From Clostridia bacterium (GTDB taxonomy: Bacteria > Bacillota > Clostridia > Christensenellales > Aristaeellaceae), in contig JAFQHP010000026.1 of the NCBI GenBank assembly GCA_017397895.1, forward strand, positions 1-52,467: a stretch of DNA of 52,467 nucleotides. Reading direction: 5' to 3'. The position numbers and the translations under genes are program-made. Below the pieces are notes generated by a model. It searched no databases, was not told where the DNA came from, and saw nothing but the letters and a program-made list of their open reading frames with translations. Shown here in pieces: positions 23,491 through 31,209 of the stretch. Every line of letters begins with the position of its first letter. Position 1 is the first letter of the stretch.

Positions 23491-24156
23491 TTACAAATCA
23501 GAATTAATGTTTTTTTGCATTTCATTCATAACTGTAATATAGTCATCGAAAGAAATTGCAGTATAAGTAATGTGCTCATAGTATACTACATTCGTTACAG
23601 AGAATACCATTGCCTCGATAGCTACATAAGTGTCGCTATATGGCAATATCCATGCTACATAAGATTGTTGCTTGGTATTTGTATATTGTAGTTTATGTGC
23701 GTTTAGATACATTGAGGAAGTCGTTTTGAATGGAATTTTTGAAGTGTTGTAGTGAGGGGTTCCATACTTTGTTTGCAATGCATCTACGATGTTGGTTGAT
23801 AGTGTACTGTTTACACTCAAATATTCCATAGTGATAAGAGTATCGTTTTCGTCAAAGCGATAAAAGACTATACAATCCTGACCTGCAATATTGTCCTTAT
23901 ACTTTAAATCGGGAAAAGAATAGGTATTTAATGGAATCCTACCAAAGGCCATCTCAAATGCCGTATGATTAAGAGTATCTAAGAACAGATCAGGCCATTC
24001 TGCGATTTCTGTTTGCTGCTCGGCTATTTCAACATCATTTTTACTCATACCAAAGGTGATTCCATTTCGAATGGAAAAAGACTCCTCGGCAATAACAGAT
24101 AAAGATGGCATCAACAGTGCAATGATTAGCACCCATGAACAAAGCTTTATTTTCAT
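23491..24156 (-). CDS. Secreted protein of unknown function
   Basis: A 221-residue protein with a clear signal peptide (KIKLCSWVLIIALLMPSLSV, cleavage likely after VIA at about residue 23). I do not recognise the mature part. It has the phrase SIRNGITFGMSKNDVEIAEQ at the mature N-terminus, which resembles the start of small secreted proteins that monitor or modify the envelope, but no catalytic motif is evident. It is rich in Tyr, Asn, Ile and Thr and the DNA is AT-rich, unlike its neighbours, as expected for acquired sequence. AAAGGAG precedes the ATG. It is cotranscribed with the small gene at 24216-24449. Confidence 0.75.
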   Translation of the reverse strand: MKIKLCSWVLIIALLMPSLSVIAEESFSIRNGITFGMSKNDVEIAEQQTEIAEWPDLFLDTLNHTAFEMAFGRIPLNTYSFPDLKYKDNIAGQDCIVFYRFDENDTLITMEYLSVNSTLSTNIVDALQTKYGTPHYNTSKIPFKTTSSMYLNAHKLQYTNTKQQSYVAWILPYSDTYVAIEAMVFSVTNVVYYEHITYTAISFDDYITVMNEMQKNINSDL

Positions 24157-24215
24157 AACTCGATTCTCCTTTGCCTCATAATCTCAATCTAAATCGCAGT
24201 AAAAGTAGATTAATC

Positions 24216-24449
24216 TCAAGAATGTTCTTTCTTATCCCATGCGAACTGTTGTCCTTCTAATGTAAGTGCATACTGATTATCGGACATGAAGTTAGATGGA
24301 TCACGATTCTTTTTTACTAACCATCCTTCGGTAATCATTGCGTCAAGGATTTCTCTGGTGCACCCCTCTTGTCGTAAGAACCAGTTTTCATCAACGAATT
24401 CACCGACTTTCATTTTCATGAGAATTGATCTTGCCAGAGTTTGATTCAT
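24216..24449 (-). CDS. Small unknown protein, 77 aa, winged-helix-like
   Basis: A 77-residue protein that I do not recognise. The helical N-terminus (SILMKMKVGEFVDENWFLRQ), a second helix REILDAMITEGWLVKK and the final YALTLEGQQFAW would fit a small winged-helix fold, in which GWLVKK and YALTLEG would be the recognition helix edge and wing; this is a fold guess, not a family match. Start at 24449 has GGAGG 8 bases upstream. It begins 22 bases after an operator palindrome and is divergent from the XRE regulator, which suggests it is that regulator's target. Confidence 0.72.
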   Translation of the reverse strand: MNQTLARSILMKMKVGEFVDENWFLRQEGCTREILDAMITEGWLVKKNRDPSNFMSDNQYALTLEGQQFAWDKKEHS

Positions 24450-24470
24450 TTTTCATCCCTCCTCTGTATT

Positions 24471-24545
24471 TACGCATCTGCGTATTTTTTTCTTTAGTAT
24501 AACATAATTTGTCAAATTACGCAAGTGCGTATACGCATATGCGGA
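24471..24545. promoter_or_regulatory. Three TACGCAnnTGCGTA operator palindromes in a divergent region
   Basis: O1 TACGCATCTGCGTA (24471-24484), O2 TACGCAAGTGCGTA (24518-24531) and O3 TACGCATATGCGGA (24532-24545, one mismatch). O2 and O3 abut and are 14 bp apart centre to centre. O2 overlaps the -35 of the minus-strand promoter and O1 lies just beyond its start point, an arrangement that would block that promoter. The XRE protein encoded at 24585 is the obvious binder. Confidence 0.8.
24496..24524 (-). promoter_or_regulatory. Minus-strand promoter of the 77-aa and secreted-protein genes
   Basis: Minus strand: TTGCGT (24519-24524, within O2), 17-base spacer, TATACT (24496-24501). Confidence 0.72.
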
Positions 24546-24584
24546 AAGTTTTTTATCATCTTAATTGTGAGGTGATAAGCGTTG

Positions 24585-24827
24585 ATGAATGTGAAAGAAG
24601 CGGTGGTGGCAAGGTTTCAGCAGCTGATGGAGGAAAGAAAACTGAACGCCAATGGGCTGGCCAATCTGTCCGGGGTGACGCCCTCCAGCGTGTATTCCAT
24701 GCTGGATGAGAGGCGGAAGGAGGTTTCTGTCAACCTGGTGAAAAAGCTGTGCGACGGGCTGGAAATCACCCTGGGAGAGTTTTTTACGGCAGAGATTTTT
24801 TTTGATCTGGAACAGGAAATACGATAA
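24585..24827 (+). CDS. XRE family HTH regulator, 80 aa
   Basis: An 80-residue protein that is almost entirely a Cro/C1-type helix-turn-helix domain: ARFQQLMEERKLNANGLANL, then SGVTPSSVYSMLDERRKEVS (turn and recognition helix) and VNLVKKLCDGLEITLGEFF. GAGGTG lies 10 bases before the ATG; a TTG three bases earlier is an alternative. It is predicted to repress the divergent genes and itself through the three palindromes in 24471-24545. Its base composition is closer to the chromosome than to the AT-rich islet it faces. A terminator follows at 24850-24874. Confidence 0.85.
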   Translation: MNVKEAVVARFQQLMEERKLNANGLANLSGVTPSSVYSMLDERRKEVSVNLVKKLCDGLEITLGEFFTAEIFFDLEQEIR

Positions 24828-24849
24828 TGCATGAATGACGACATGAAAG

Positions 24850-24874
24850 AGCAGGCAAAAAGCCTGCTTTTTTC
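24850..24874 (+). terminator. Terminator of the 80-aa XRE gene
   Basis: AGCAGGC / GCCTGCT with AAAAA loop, then TTTTTTC. Confidence 0.88.
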
Positions 24875-24883
24875 TTTTCCCCC

Positions 24884-24913
24884 TTGCGGAAGGGACGGAA
24901 AGTAGCTTATAAT
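24884..24913 (+). promoter_or_regulatory. Promoter of the GH2 gene
   Basis: TTGCGG (24884-24889), 18-base spacer, perfect TATAAT (24908-24913). An ATG at 24912 lies inside the -10 and so cannot be the translation start. Confidence 0.72.
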
Positions 24914-24941
24914 GGTAAAAAATAATCCTTGGAGGCTATGT

Positions 24942-27900
24942 ATGCACCGGATGAAATTGATGAATAACGGCTGGCAGTTTTTGGCCACTCAGGTGGGCGC
25001 CGGCTATGAGGAAACTTTGCAGAGCAAGCAATGGCAGGGCGTGGATATTCCCCATGATTTCCTGATCCACGATACCCATAACCTTTATAAAACCCAGACT
25101 GGCTGGTACAAGCGGGTTTTGCCGGTGGAAAAGAAGGCGGGGGAAAGGTATATCCTGCGCTTTGAGGGCGTCTATCAGGACAGCACCCTCTATGTGAACG
25201 GCCGTCCGGCCGGGGAATGGAAATACGGCTATTCCACCTTTGAGCATGACATTACCGATTTTGTGCAGGACGGCGAAAACCTGCTGGTGATGCAGGTGGT
25301 GCACCAAAGCCCCAACAGCCGCTGGTATTCCGGCGCAGGTATTTACCGCAATGTGTATTTCAAAACGGTGAACAGCGTGCGCTTTGCCTCCGACGGTATT
25401 TATGTGACCCCGGAAAAGAAGGAAAATGGCTGGGATGTGATCATCGACAGCGAGGTCCTGGCGGAAGATTCTTTCACTGCTGAAATTTCCCACACCCTGC
25501 TGGATGCGGATGGGAACGAAGTGGCCCGGGTGCAGGGCACGGCGGAAAAGACCGGTACCCTGACCCTCACCATGCAGGGCATTGACGCCCATGTGTGGGA
25601 TGTGGAGGACCCCTATCTGTACACGCTGGTGTCGGAGATGAAAGCGGAAAATGCGGTCCATACCGTTTCCCAGCGCATTGGTTTCCGTACCGTCAGGATG
25701 GATGCGGAAAAGGGCTTCTTCCTCAATGAACGGCCGCTGAAATTGCACGGCGTGTGCCTGCACCATGACCTGGGCGCCCTGGGCGCTGCCGTCAACAAAG
25801 CGGCCACCCGCCGGCAGATGGAAATTATGAAGGAAATGGGCGTCAATGCCCTGCGCACCTCCCACAATATGCCCTCTGTGGAAATGATGGACGTGTGCGA
25901 CGAAATGGGCATTCTGGTGGACAGCGAAGCCTATGATATGTGGGAGCGGCCCAAGACCCGCTATGACTATGCCCGTTTCTTCCCCGAATGGTACGAAAAG
26001 GATGTGGCTGCCTGGGTGCGCCGGGACCGGAACCGGCCCAGTGTGATCATGTGGTCCATCGGTAATGAGATTTACGATACCCACGCTTCGGAACGGGGCC
26101 AGGAAGTGACCCGCATGCTGAAAGCGGCTGTGGAAAAGAACGACTGGCGGCACCATGCCCCCTGCACCATCGGCAGCAACTATATGCCCTGGGAGGGCGG
26201 CCAGAAGTGCGCCGATATTGTGAAGGTGGCGGGGTACAATTATTCCGAGCGCCATTATGACAAGCACCATGCCCTGCACCCGGACTGGTTCATCTACGGC
26301 AGCGAAACCTTCTCCATCGTGCAGAGCCGGGGTATTTATCATTTCCCCATGAGCACGGCCATTCTGGCGGAGGACGATCTGCAGTGCTCCGCCCTTGGCA
26401 ACAGCCGCACCAGCTGGGGCGCAAAAACCTACGAAAAGTGCATCACCGATGACCGGGACGCCGCCTTCTGCATGGGCCAGTTCATCTGGACGGGCATGGA
26501 TTACATTGGCGAGCCCACCCCTTACCACACCAAGAATTCCTACTTTGGCACGGTGGATACCGCAGGCTTTGCCAAGGACGCTTTCTGGGTGTTCAAAAGC
26601 GGCTGGGATCATGACGCTGCGCCTTTTGTGCACATCTATCCCTACTGGGATTTCAACGAAGGCCAGCTGATTGACGTGCAGGTGGCCAGCAATGCGCCTT
26701 CCGTGCGTCTTTCCTTCAACGGAAAGGACCTGGGCACCCAGCACTTTGACCGGGAAAAGGGCCTGAAGCTGGTGGGCGTGTGGCAGCTGCCTTATGAAAA
26801 GGGCACGCTGGTTGCACAGGGGCTGGATAAGGACGGCCGTGTGATCGCCACCGAAACCATTTCTTCCTTCGGCGATGCGGCGAAAATCTGCCTCACCTGC
26901 GATAAAACAGAAATCAAGTCCAACGGCATCGACATGGCCTTTGTCACCATCACCATGCAGGACAAACACGGCAACCCCGTGGAAAACGCCAACAACCGCG
27001 TGCGGGTGAAGGTGGAGGGCCCCGGCCGCCTGGTGGGCCTGGATAACGGCGATTCCACCGATATGGACCCCTGGAAGGGCACCAGCCGGCGTTTGTTCTC
27101 CGGCAAGCTGCTTGCCATGATTGCCGCCACGGAAGAAACAGGCGATGTGGTGATCACCGTGGAAAGCGAAGGCATTCCGGCGGAAAAGATCACCCTCCCG
27201 GCTGTGGAAGCGGATAAGATCCCCGGCATTTCCTGCACCTATCGCTGCCCCGAAAGCACGGAAAACAAGGAAATTCCCATCCGCAAGCTGCAGCTTAAGG
27301 CAGAAGGCGGCACCACCTTCACCAAGGAGCGCCGCACCATCGTCTGCAAGGCGGAAATTCTGCCTGCCAATGCCACCTACAGCGATCTTTCCTGGCGGGT
27401 GACCACCCCGGAAGGTATCGATACCAACCTGGCCGCCGTTACCTTTGACGGCGCCACCGCCACTGTGGAAGCCCTGGGGGACGGCGAATTCTACCTGCGC
27501 TGCATGGCCATGAACGGCGGCGATCATCCGGAAATCATTTCCCACATCGAGTGCAAGGCTCAGGGCCTGGGCCCCGCCAGCATTGACCCCTACCAGTTCG
27601 TCACCGGCGGGCTGTACACCGTCTCTTACGGCGATATCGGCACCGGCAACGAACGGGGGCTGTGCCTGGCGGCGGAAGAGGACAGCATTGCGGGCTTTGA
27701 AAATATAGACTTTGGCCCCATTGGTTCCGACGAGATCACCATCCCCTTCTTCACCCTCAACAATGACGTGTACGAGTTCACCCTCTTCTCCGGCGACCCC
27801 ACCAAGGGCGGCAAGAAGATTATGGACTGCCAGTACCAGAAGCCTTCCATCTGGAACACCTATCAGGAGGACACCTGGAAGCTGCCTTACCGCCTCACCG

Positions 27901-28340
27901 GTAAGCATGATTTGTTTATCCTGGGGCATCTGAAGATGCACATGAAGGGCTTCGTCTTCAAAAAGTACGAGCGGGCATACGAGAATGTGCAGGCGGTTCG
28001 CTGCGACGCCATCTATGGCGATACCTTCGAAAAAGCGCAGGATGCCGTGTACGGCATCGGCAACAACGTGAGCCTGGTGTTTGAGGACATGAATTTCGGG
28101 GAAAACGACGGCCTGCGCCTCACCCTTTGCGGCCGCACCCAGATTGACAAGAACACCATCCACGTGCAGTTCCTCACTGCTGATGGCGAGCAGCGGGAGA
28201 TTGCCGAATTCACCCGCGCCGAAGATTGGCAGGAGCAGGTATTCACTCTGCCCCGGGTGCCCGAAAAGTGCAAGGTGGTGTTCATCTTCCTGCCCGGCTG
28301 CGATTTCGATTTCAAGTTCTTTCGGTTTGAGAAGCTGTAA
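24942..28340 (+). CDS. Glycoside hydrolase family 2 (beta-galactosidase-like), multidomain
   Basis: A 1132-residue GH2 enzyme. Order: jelly-roll sugar-binding domain (~1-160, with GWYKRVLPVEKKAGERYILR), immunoglobulin-like domain (~165-255), TIM barrel (~260-555), a DUF4982/GH2 C-terminal Ig pair (~560-720), a bacterial Ig-like domain (~770-850) and a C-terminal beta-sandwich resembling a CBM6-type module (~990-1132). The acid/base is Glu376 in SVIMWSIGNEIYDTH and the nucleophile Glu455 in IYGSETFS. No signal peptide or anchor is present, so it is predicted cytoplasmic despite carrying carbohydrate-binding domains. Start at 24942: TTGGAGG lies 6 bases upstream. Substrate is probably a beta-galactoside or other beta-linked oligosaccharide. 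Confidence 0.9.
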   Translation: MHRMKLMNNGWQFLATQVGAGYEETLQSKQWQGVDIPHDFLIHDTHNLYKTQTGWYKRVLPVEKKAGERYILRFEGVYQDSTLYVNGRPAGEWKYGYSTFEHDITDFVQDGENLLVMQVVHQSPNSRWYSGAGIYRNVYFKTVNSVRFASDGIYVTPEKKENGWDVIIDSEVLAEDSFTAEISHTLLDADGNEVARVQGTAEKTGTLTLTMQGIDAHVWDVEDPYLYTLVSEMKAENAVHTVSQRIGFRTVRMDAEKGFFLNERPLKLHGVCLHHDLGALGAAVNKAATRRQMEIMKEMGVNALRTSHNMPSVEMMDVCDEMGILVDSEAYDMWERPKTRYDYARFFPEWYEKDVAAWVRRDRNRPSVIMWSIGNEIYDTHASERGQEVTRMLKAAVEKNDWRHHAPCTIGSNYMPWEGGQKCADIVKVAGYNYSERHYDKHHALHPDWFIYGSETFSIVQSRGIYHFPMSTAILAEDDLQCSALGNSRTSWGAKTYEKCITDDRDAAFCMGQFIWTGMDYIGEPTPYHTKNSYFGTVDTAGFAKDAFWVFKSGWDHDAAPFVHIYPYWDFNEGQLIDVQVASNAPSVRLSFNGKDLGTQHFDREKGLKLVGVWQLPYEKGTLVAQGLDKDGRVIATETISSFGDAAKICLTCDKTEIKSNGIDMAFVTITMQDKHGNPVENANNRVRVKVEGPGRLVGLDNGDSTDMDPWKGTSRRLFSGKLLAMIAATEETGDVVITVESEGIPAEKITLPAVEADKIPGISCTYRCPESTENKEIPIRKLQLKAEGGTTFTKERRTIVCKAEILPANATYSDLSWRVTTPEGIDTNLAAVTFDGATATVEALGDGEFYLRCMAMNGGDHPEIISHIECKAQGLGPASIDPYQFVTGGLYTVSYGDIGTGNERGLCLAAEEDSIAGFENIDFGPIGSDEITIPFFTLNNDVYEFTLFSGDPTKGGKKIMDCQYQKPSIWNTYQEDTWKLPYRLTGKHDLFILGHLKMHMKGFVFKKYERAYENVQAVRCDAIYGDTFEKAQDAVYGIGNNVSLVFEDMNFGENDGLRLTLCGRTQIDKNTIHVQFLTADGEQREIAEFTRAEDWQEQVFTLPRVPEKCKVVFIFLPGCDFDFKFFRFEKL

Positions 28341-28846
28341 GAAACGGTGAAGCAGGGGGCTCCTTGCCCCCTGTACCCCCTCGGCAGGGCCATCGGCCCT
28401 GCACCCTTCCTGCGATACAGAAGACTGTTTTTCCAAACTTCTTTCCGCATGAAGCTTGATGTAATGGAAAGAGAGCCCACGGGCGCAATGAAAACGATAA
28501 AAAAGCGGATGGGAAAATGAATTTTCCCTCCGCTTTTTTTCGTTTTCCCCGGATGCCAATGGCATCCGGCGGTTGGTGTTCCACCGCCCAGCCCGTGGGC
28601 GGCAGTGCCGCAGCCAACTCGCAAAGAAACAATCTACCTCTGCAAAGGGGTTTCTGCATGTAGCAGTGCGGGCACCCAATTCGCAGAGTTTCAATCATCC
28701 TTTGCGAAAGTGTGTGTGCGTGTTTCTCTGTTTCACCGGGACAAAGTTTGCGTGATATGAATTGCTGTTTCCGGAGAAAGGGTGCAGGGATAATATCCCT
28801 GCTGGGGGTGGAGGGGGTGAAACCCCTCCGTTGTTCTTTGTACAAC
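28341..28846 (+). repeat. Composite intergenic repeat element, copy C (forward)
   Basis: Fills the gap after the GH2 stop. It contains left hairpins at 28353-28373 and 28385-28401 (GGGCC/GGCCC inner stem), the CCGCATGAAGCTTGA block, GAGCCCACGGGCGCAATG, and the core hairpin at 28491-28546. The core inner stem is GGGAAAAT/ATTTTCCC instead of GAGAGAAT/ATTCTCTC, a compensated change. Then follow CGGATGCC/GGCATCCG, two diverged versions of the 62-bp unit, and the right hairpin GCAGGGATAATATCCCTGC (28784-28802). No gene is present. Confidence 0.85.
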
Positions 28847-28879
28847 AAAAAAAGAACACAGCCGATGGGGCTGTGTTCT
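28847..28879 (-). terminator. Terminator of the pduL gene
   Basis: Minus strand: AGAACACAGCC pairs with GGCTGTGTTCT, followed by seven T. Confidence 0.9.
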
Positions 28880-28896
28880 ATTGAGCTTGGCTGAAA

Positions 28897-29466
28897 TTAC
28901 TTCACGATTTCGCCCATGGTGCCGGGAGCGGCGCAGGCGGCGTTGCTTTCGTCGGTATCGATGTGCATGGCCAAGGCAAAGTTTTCGTTCACGCGGCACA
29001 CCACGTCGCCGAAGATCAGGCTGCGGCCTTCGGTTTCGATCTTGACGGACACAACGTCCTTATCCTTCACGTCGCACTGGGCGGCGTCGGCAGGGGTCAT
29101 ATGGATATGACGCTTGGCAGCGATGACGCCTTCAGCGATTTCCACTTCGCCCTCGGGGCCCACCAGCTTGCAGGCGCCGGTGCCGGCGATGTCGCCGCTT
29201 TCACGGATGGGGGCGCTGACGCCGATGGAGCGGGCGTCGGTGAGGGAAATTTCCACCTGGGTGGCGTTGCGGGTGGGGCCCAGGATGGACACGCCGGGGA
29301 TGGTCTTCTTGGGGCCTACCACGTCCACGCGTTCGGCGCAGGCGTACTGGCCGGGCTGGCTCAGCATCTTCTTGACGGTCAGTTCATAGCCTTCGCCGAA
29401 GAGGGTTTCCAGGTCGGCCTTGGACAGATGCACGTGACGGGCGGAGGTTTCAACGATGAATTTCAT
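28897..29466 (-). CDS. pduL: PduL-type phosphate acyltransferase
   Basis: A 189-residue phosphotransacylase of the PduL family, which interconverts acyl-CoA and acyl phosphate (acetyl or propanoyl). The two beta-barrel halves each carry the metal-binding His motif: ARHVHLS at residues 9-15 and AKRHIHMT near 115-122; a third conserved His is in LAMHIDTDESNA. The N-terminus starts directly at the first barrel (MKFIVETSARHVHLS) and lacks the ~20-40 residue encapsulation peptide of microcompartment forms, and no shell genes are nearby. It is therefore likely a cytosolic enzyme of acetate production. AAGGAA precedes the ATG; promoter 29502-29530. Confidence 0.9.
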   Translation of the reverse strand: MKFIVETSARHVHLSKADLETLFGEGYELTVKKMLSQPGQYACAERVDVVGPKKTIPGVSILGPTRNATQVEISLTDARSIGVSAPIRESGDIAGTGACKLVGPEGEVEIAEGVIAAKRHIHMTPADAAQCDVKDKDVVSVKIETEGRSLIFGDVVCRVNENFALAMHIDTDESNAACAAPGTMGEIVK

Positions 29467-29501
29467 GTCGGGTTCCTTCTTTCTCAAGTATTGCTTGGTA
29501 T

Positions 29502-29530
29502 ATTATAACAAAATGGGGAACAAAAGTAAA
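29502..29530 (-). promoter_or_regulatory. Sigma-A promoter of pduL
   Basis: Minus strand: TTTACT (29525-29530), 17-base spacer, TATAAT (29502-29507), starting 5 bases after the upstream signal peptidase stop. Confidence 0.72.
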
Positions 29531-29534
29531 TGGA

Positions 29535-30152
29535 TCATTCCGCCTTCCGCCAGTTGGAGAAGGGGAAAATCACCCGGGTGGCCTTGCCCATAATCATCTC
29601 CCGGCCGATGGGCCCCACGTCGGAAGAGCGGCTGTCGTGGGAGGTGCGCCGGTTATCGCCGATGACGAAATACTCATCGGCCCCCAGCTTGCGCAGGGGA
29701 TAATCCAGGGGTGTGCTGGCCATTTTTTCGGGGTCTGGCACCGCTTCGCCGTTTACATACAGCGTGCCGCCGGTGATCTCCACCGTATCCCCGGGCAGCG
29801 CCACCAGGCGCTTGACAAACACCGTATGCCTGGTAACGGAAAGGGATGCCCCCAGGTTCCAGGCGGCGTCCTTGCGGCCGGGATAGCGGCAGATGACGAT
29901 ATCACCCCGCTCCATGCCCTTCACGCCTTCGCCGTAGGCCAATTTGGATACCCACAACAGCTCCCTGTTCTGAAGGGTATTGGTCATGCTGGTGCCGCTG
30001 ACCCATACCGGCTCGCCCACAAACGTGCGCAGCAGCACAAAGGCGACCAGCAGGATGCATAGATCCAATACAAAGCTTGCAATTTCCTGTAACAATGTCT
30101 TCTTCTTTTTTTCTTTCTTTTTCTTTGCAGAAGCGTCGGTAACAAGGGTCAT
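29535..30152 (-). CDS. lepB: Signal peptidase I (second of tandem pair)
   Basis: A 205-residue type I signal peptidase that cleaves signal peptides at the outer membrane face. A Lys-rich cytoplasmic tail is followed by one membrane helix (~25-45). Catalytic Ser55 is in SGTSMTNTL (box B) and Lys114 in VFVKRLVALPGD (box D); box E is GDNRRTSHDSR. It is a close paralogue of the gene just upstream (30165-30833) and lies 12 bases after it. No hairpin follows, so transcription may continue into pduL. Confidence 0.92.
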   Translation of the reverse strand: MTLVTDASAKKKKEKKKKTLLQEIASFVLDLCILLVAFVLLRTFVGEPVWVSGTSMTNTLQNRELLWVSKLAYGEGVKGMERGDIVICRYPGRKDAAWNLGASLSVTRHTVFVKRLVALPGDTVEITGGTLYVNGEAVPDPEKMASTPLDYPLRKLGADEYFVIGDNRRTSHDSRSSDVGPIGREMIMGKATRVIFPFSNWRKAE

Positions 30153-30164
30153 GACGGTATTCCT

Positions 30165-30833
30165 TTATTCCACTTTACGCCAGTTGGACAGGGGGAAGAT
30201 CACCCTTTCCACCTTGCCCATGATCATATCCCGGCTGATGGGGCCCACGTCGGCGGCCCGGCTGTCGTGGGAGGTGCGGCGGTTGTCGCCCACCACAAAA
30301 TATTCATCGGCGTTCAGCTGGCGCAGGGGATAATCATGGGGCACGCTGCCCATGAATTCAGGATCCGGCACTTCCTGGCCGTTGACATACAGTTTGCCGC
30401 CGGCAATTTCCACCGTATCCCCGGGCAGCGCCACCAGACGCTTGACGAAGATGGTGTAGTTATCAATGGACAGGGCAGCGCCCAGGGTGATGGAGGAATC
30501 GATCCGGCCGGGATAGCGGCAGATCACGATATCGTTCCGGTTCATGCCCTCGGTGCCTTTGCCGTAGGCCATTTTGGATACCAGCACAATTTCGCCGTCC
30601 TGGAGGGTGTTGGTCATGCTGGTGCCGTCCACCCGCACAGGCTCCGCCACAAAGGCGCGCACACAGGTGGCAATCAAAAGCGCGGCCAGCAGCGTCCACA
30701 CCCAGCTCATAATCTCCTGGCCCAGGGTTTTCTTTTTCTTGTCTTCTTTTTTCTTCTTGCTTTTTTCAGCTGCCGTTTTCAGCAGGCTCTTTTTTTCTTC
30801 TTTGGCGGTGTTTTCGTTGGTTTTCAGCGACAT
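30165..30833 (-). CDS. lepB: Signal peptidase I (first of tandem pair)
   Basis: A 222-residue type I signal peptidase. A long Lys-rich cytoplasmic segment (residues 11-35) precedes the single membrane helix (~42-60). Catalytic Ser72 is in DGTSMTNTL, Lys131 in IFVKRLVALPGD, and GDNRRTSHDSR is box E. The start at 30833 has a GGAGAAAGGGAAG site; the frame continues upstream into the DUF951 gene but without a start signal. The two peptidases differ mostly in the N-terminal tail and the NLGAS/TLGAA loop, suggesting a recent tandem duplication. Confidence 0.92.
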   Translation of the reverse strand: MSLKTNENTAKEEKKSLLKTAAEKSKKKKEDKKKKTLGQEIMSWVWTLLAALLIATCVRAFVAEPVRVDGTSMTNTLQDGEIVLVSKMAYGKGTEGMNRNDIVICRYPGRIDSSITLGAALSIDNYTIFVKRLVALPGDTVEIAGGKLYVNGQEVPDPEFMGSVPHDYPLRQLNADEYFVVGDNRRTSHDSRAADVGPISRDMIMGKVERVIFPLSNWRKVE

Positions 30834-30856
30834 GGCTTTACTTCCCTTTCTCCAGA

Positions 30857-31060
30857 TCATTCCACCGGTGCGGGGCCCTGCTGCAACAGCTTCTTGCGCC
30901 GCTTGAGGAAGGTTTCCCGATCCAGCATCACAATGCGGCCGCAGCCCTGGCATTTGATTTTGATATCCGCACCCGTCCGGACGACCACCCAGGTATCGCT
31001 TTTGCAGGGGTGGGGCTTTCGGGTCTGCACAATATCGCCCAGCCGGATTTCTTCCACCAT
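30857..31060 (-). CDS. DUF951 family small protein
   Basis: A 67-residue protein matching DUF951, found throughout Bacillota, with LGDIVQTRKPHPCKSDTW, VVRTGADIKIKCQGCGRIVM and a basic C-terminus. Cys residues in CKSD and CQGCG suggest a possible zinc site. The function is unknown; genes are often near translation or DNA-processing genes. The ATG at 31060 was chosen over a GTG nine bases earlier because GGAGG lies 8 bases upstream of it. It is first in an operon with two signal peptidases. Confidence 0.88.
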   Translation of the reverse strand: MVEEIRLGDIVQTRKPHPCKSDTWVVVRTGADIKIKCQGCGRIVMLDRETFLKRRKKLLQQGPAPVE

Positions 31061-31101
31061 CCGCTGCACCTCCTTTTGTCCTTGTGTATCGTCACCTTCT
31101 C

Positions 31102-31130
31102 ATTATATACGCATTTTGCTTTTTTTTCAA
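31102..31130 (-). promoter_or_regulatory. Sigma-A promoter of DUF951-lepB-lepB
   Basis: Minus strand: TTGAAA (31125-31130), 17-base spacer, TATAAT (31102-31107). Confidence 0.8.
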
Positions 31131-31158
31131 TGTTATTTCCAGGAATGGCGGAAAAAAG

Positions 31159-31187
31159 GCATACCGCCTCCGCACCCGGCATAAAAA
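31159..31187 (+). promoter_or_regulatory. Candidate sigma-E-type promoter of yabP
   Basis: GCATACC (31159-31165), 14-base spacer, CATAAAAA (31180-31187) partly matches the sigma-E pattern KMATATT-N14-CATACAHT, 22 bases before the yabP start. No sigma-A promoter is visible here. Confidence 0.45.
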
Positions 31188-31209
31188 TGGGTGAAGGGGG
31201 GAATGAACC

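Noticed and set aside
5010..28340. A polysaccharide utilisation locus joining the GH9 and GH2 genes
   Set aside because: They are 17 kb apart, both lack secretion signals, and no sugar transporter or dedicated regulator links them.
24936..28694. A very long minus-strand open frame opposite the GH2 gene
   Set aside because: It is the shadow of a GC-rich gene with strong codon bias; the translation is Gly/His/Val-rich without motifs and the plus-strand GH2 protein is unmistakable. Similar antisense frames opposite GH9 (4980-7640) and the M42 genes (38489-40462) were dropped for the same reason.
28897..29466. Bacterial microcompartment locus
   Set aside because: PduL lacks an encapsulation peptide and there are no shell protein, aldehyde dehydrogenase or diol dehydratase genes nearby; fucO at 11778 is 17 kb away.
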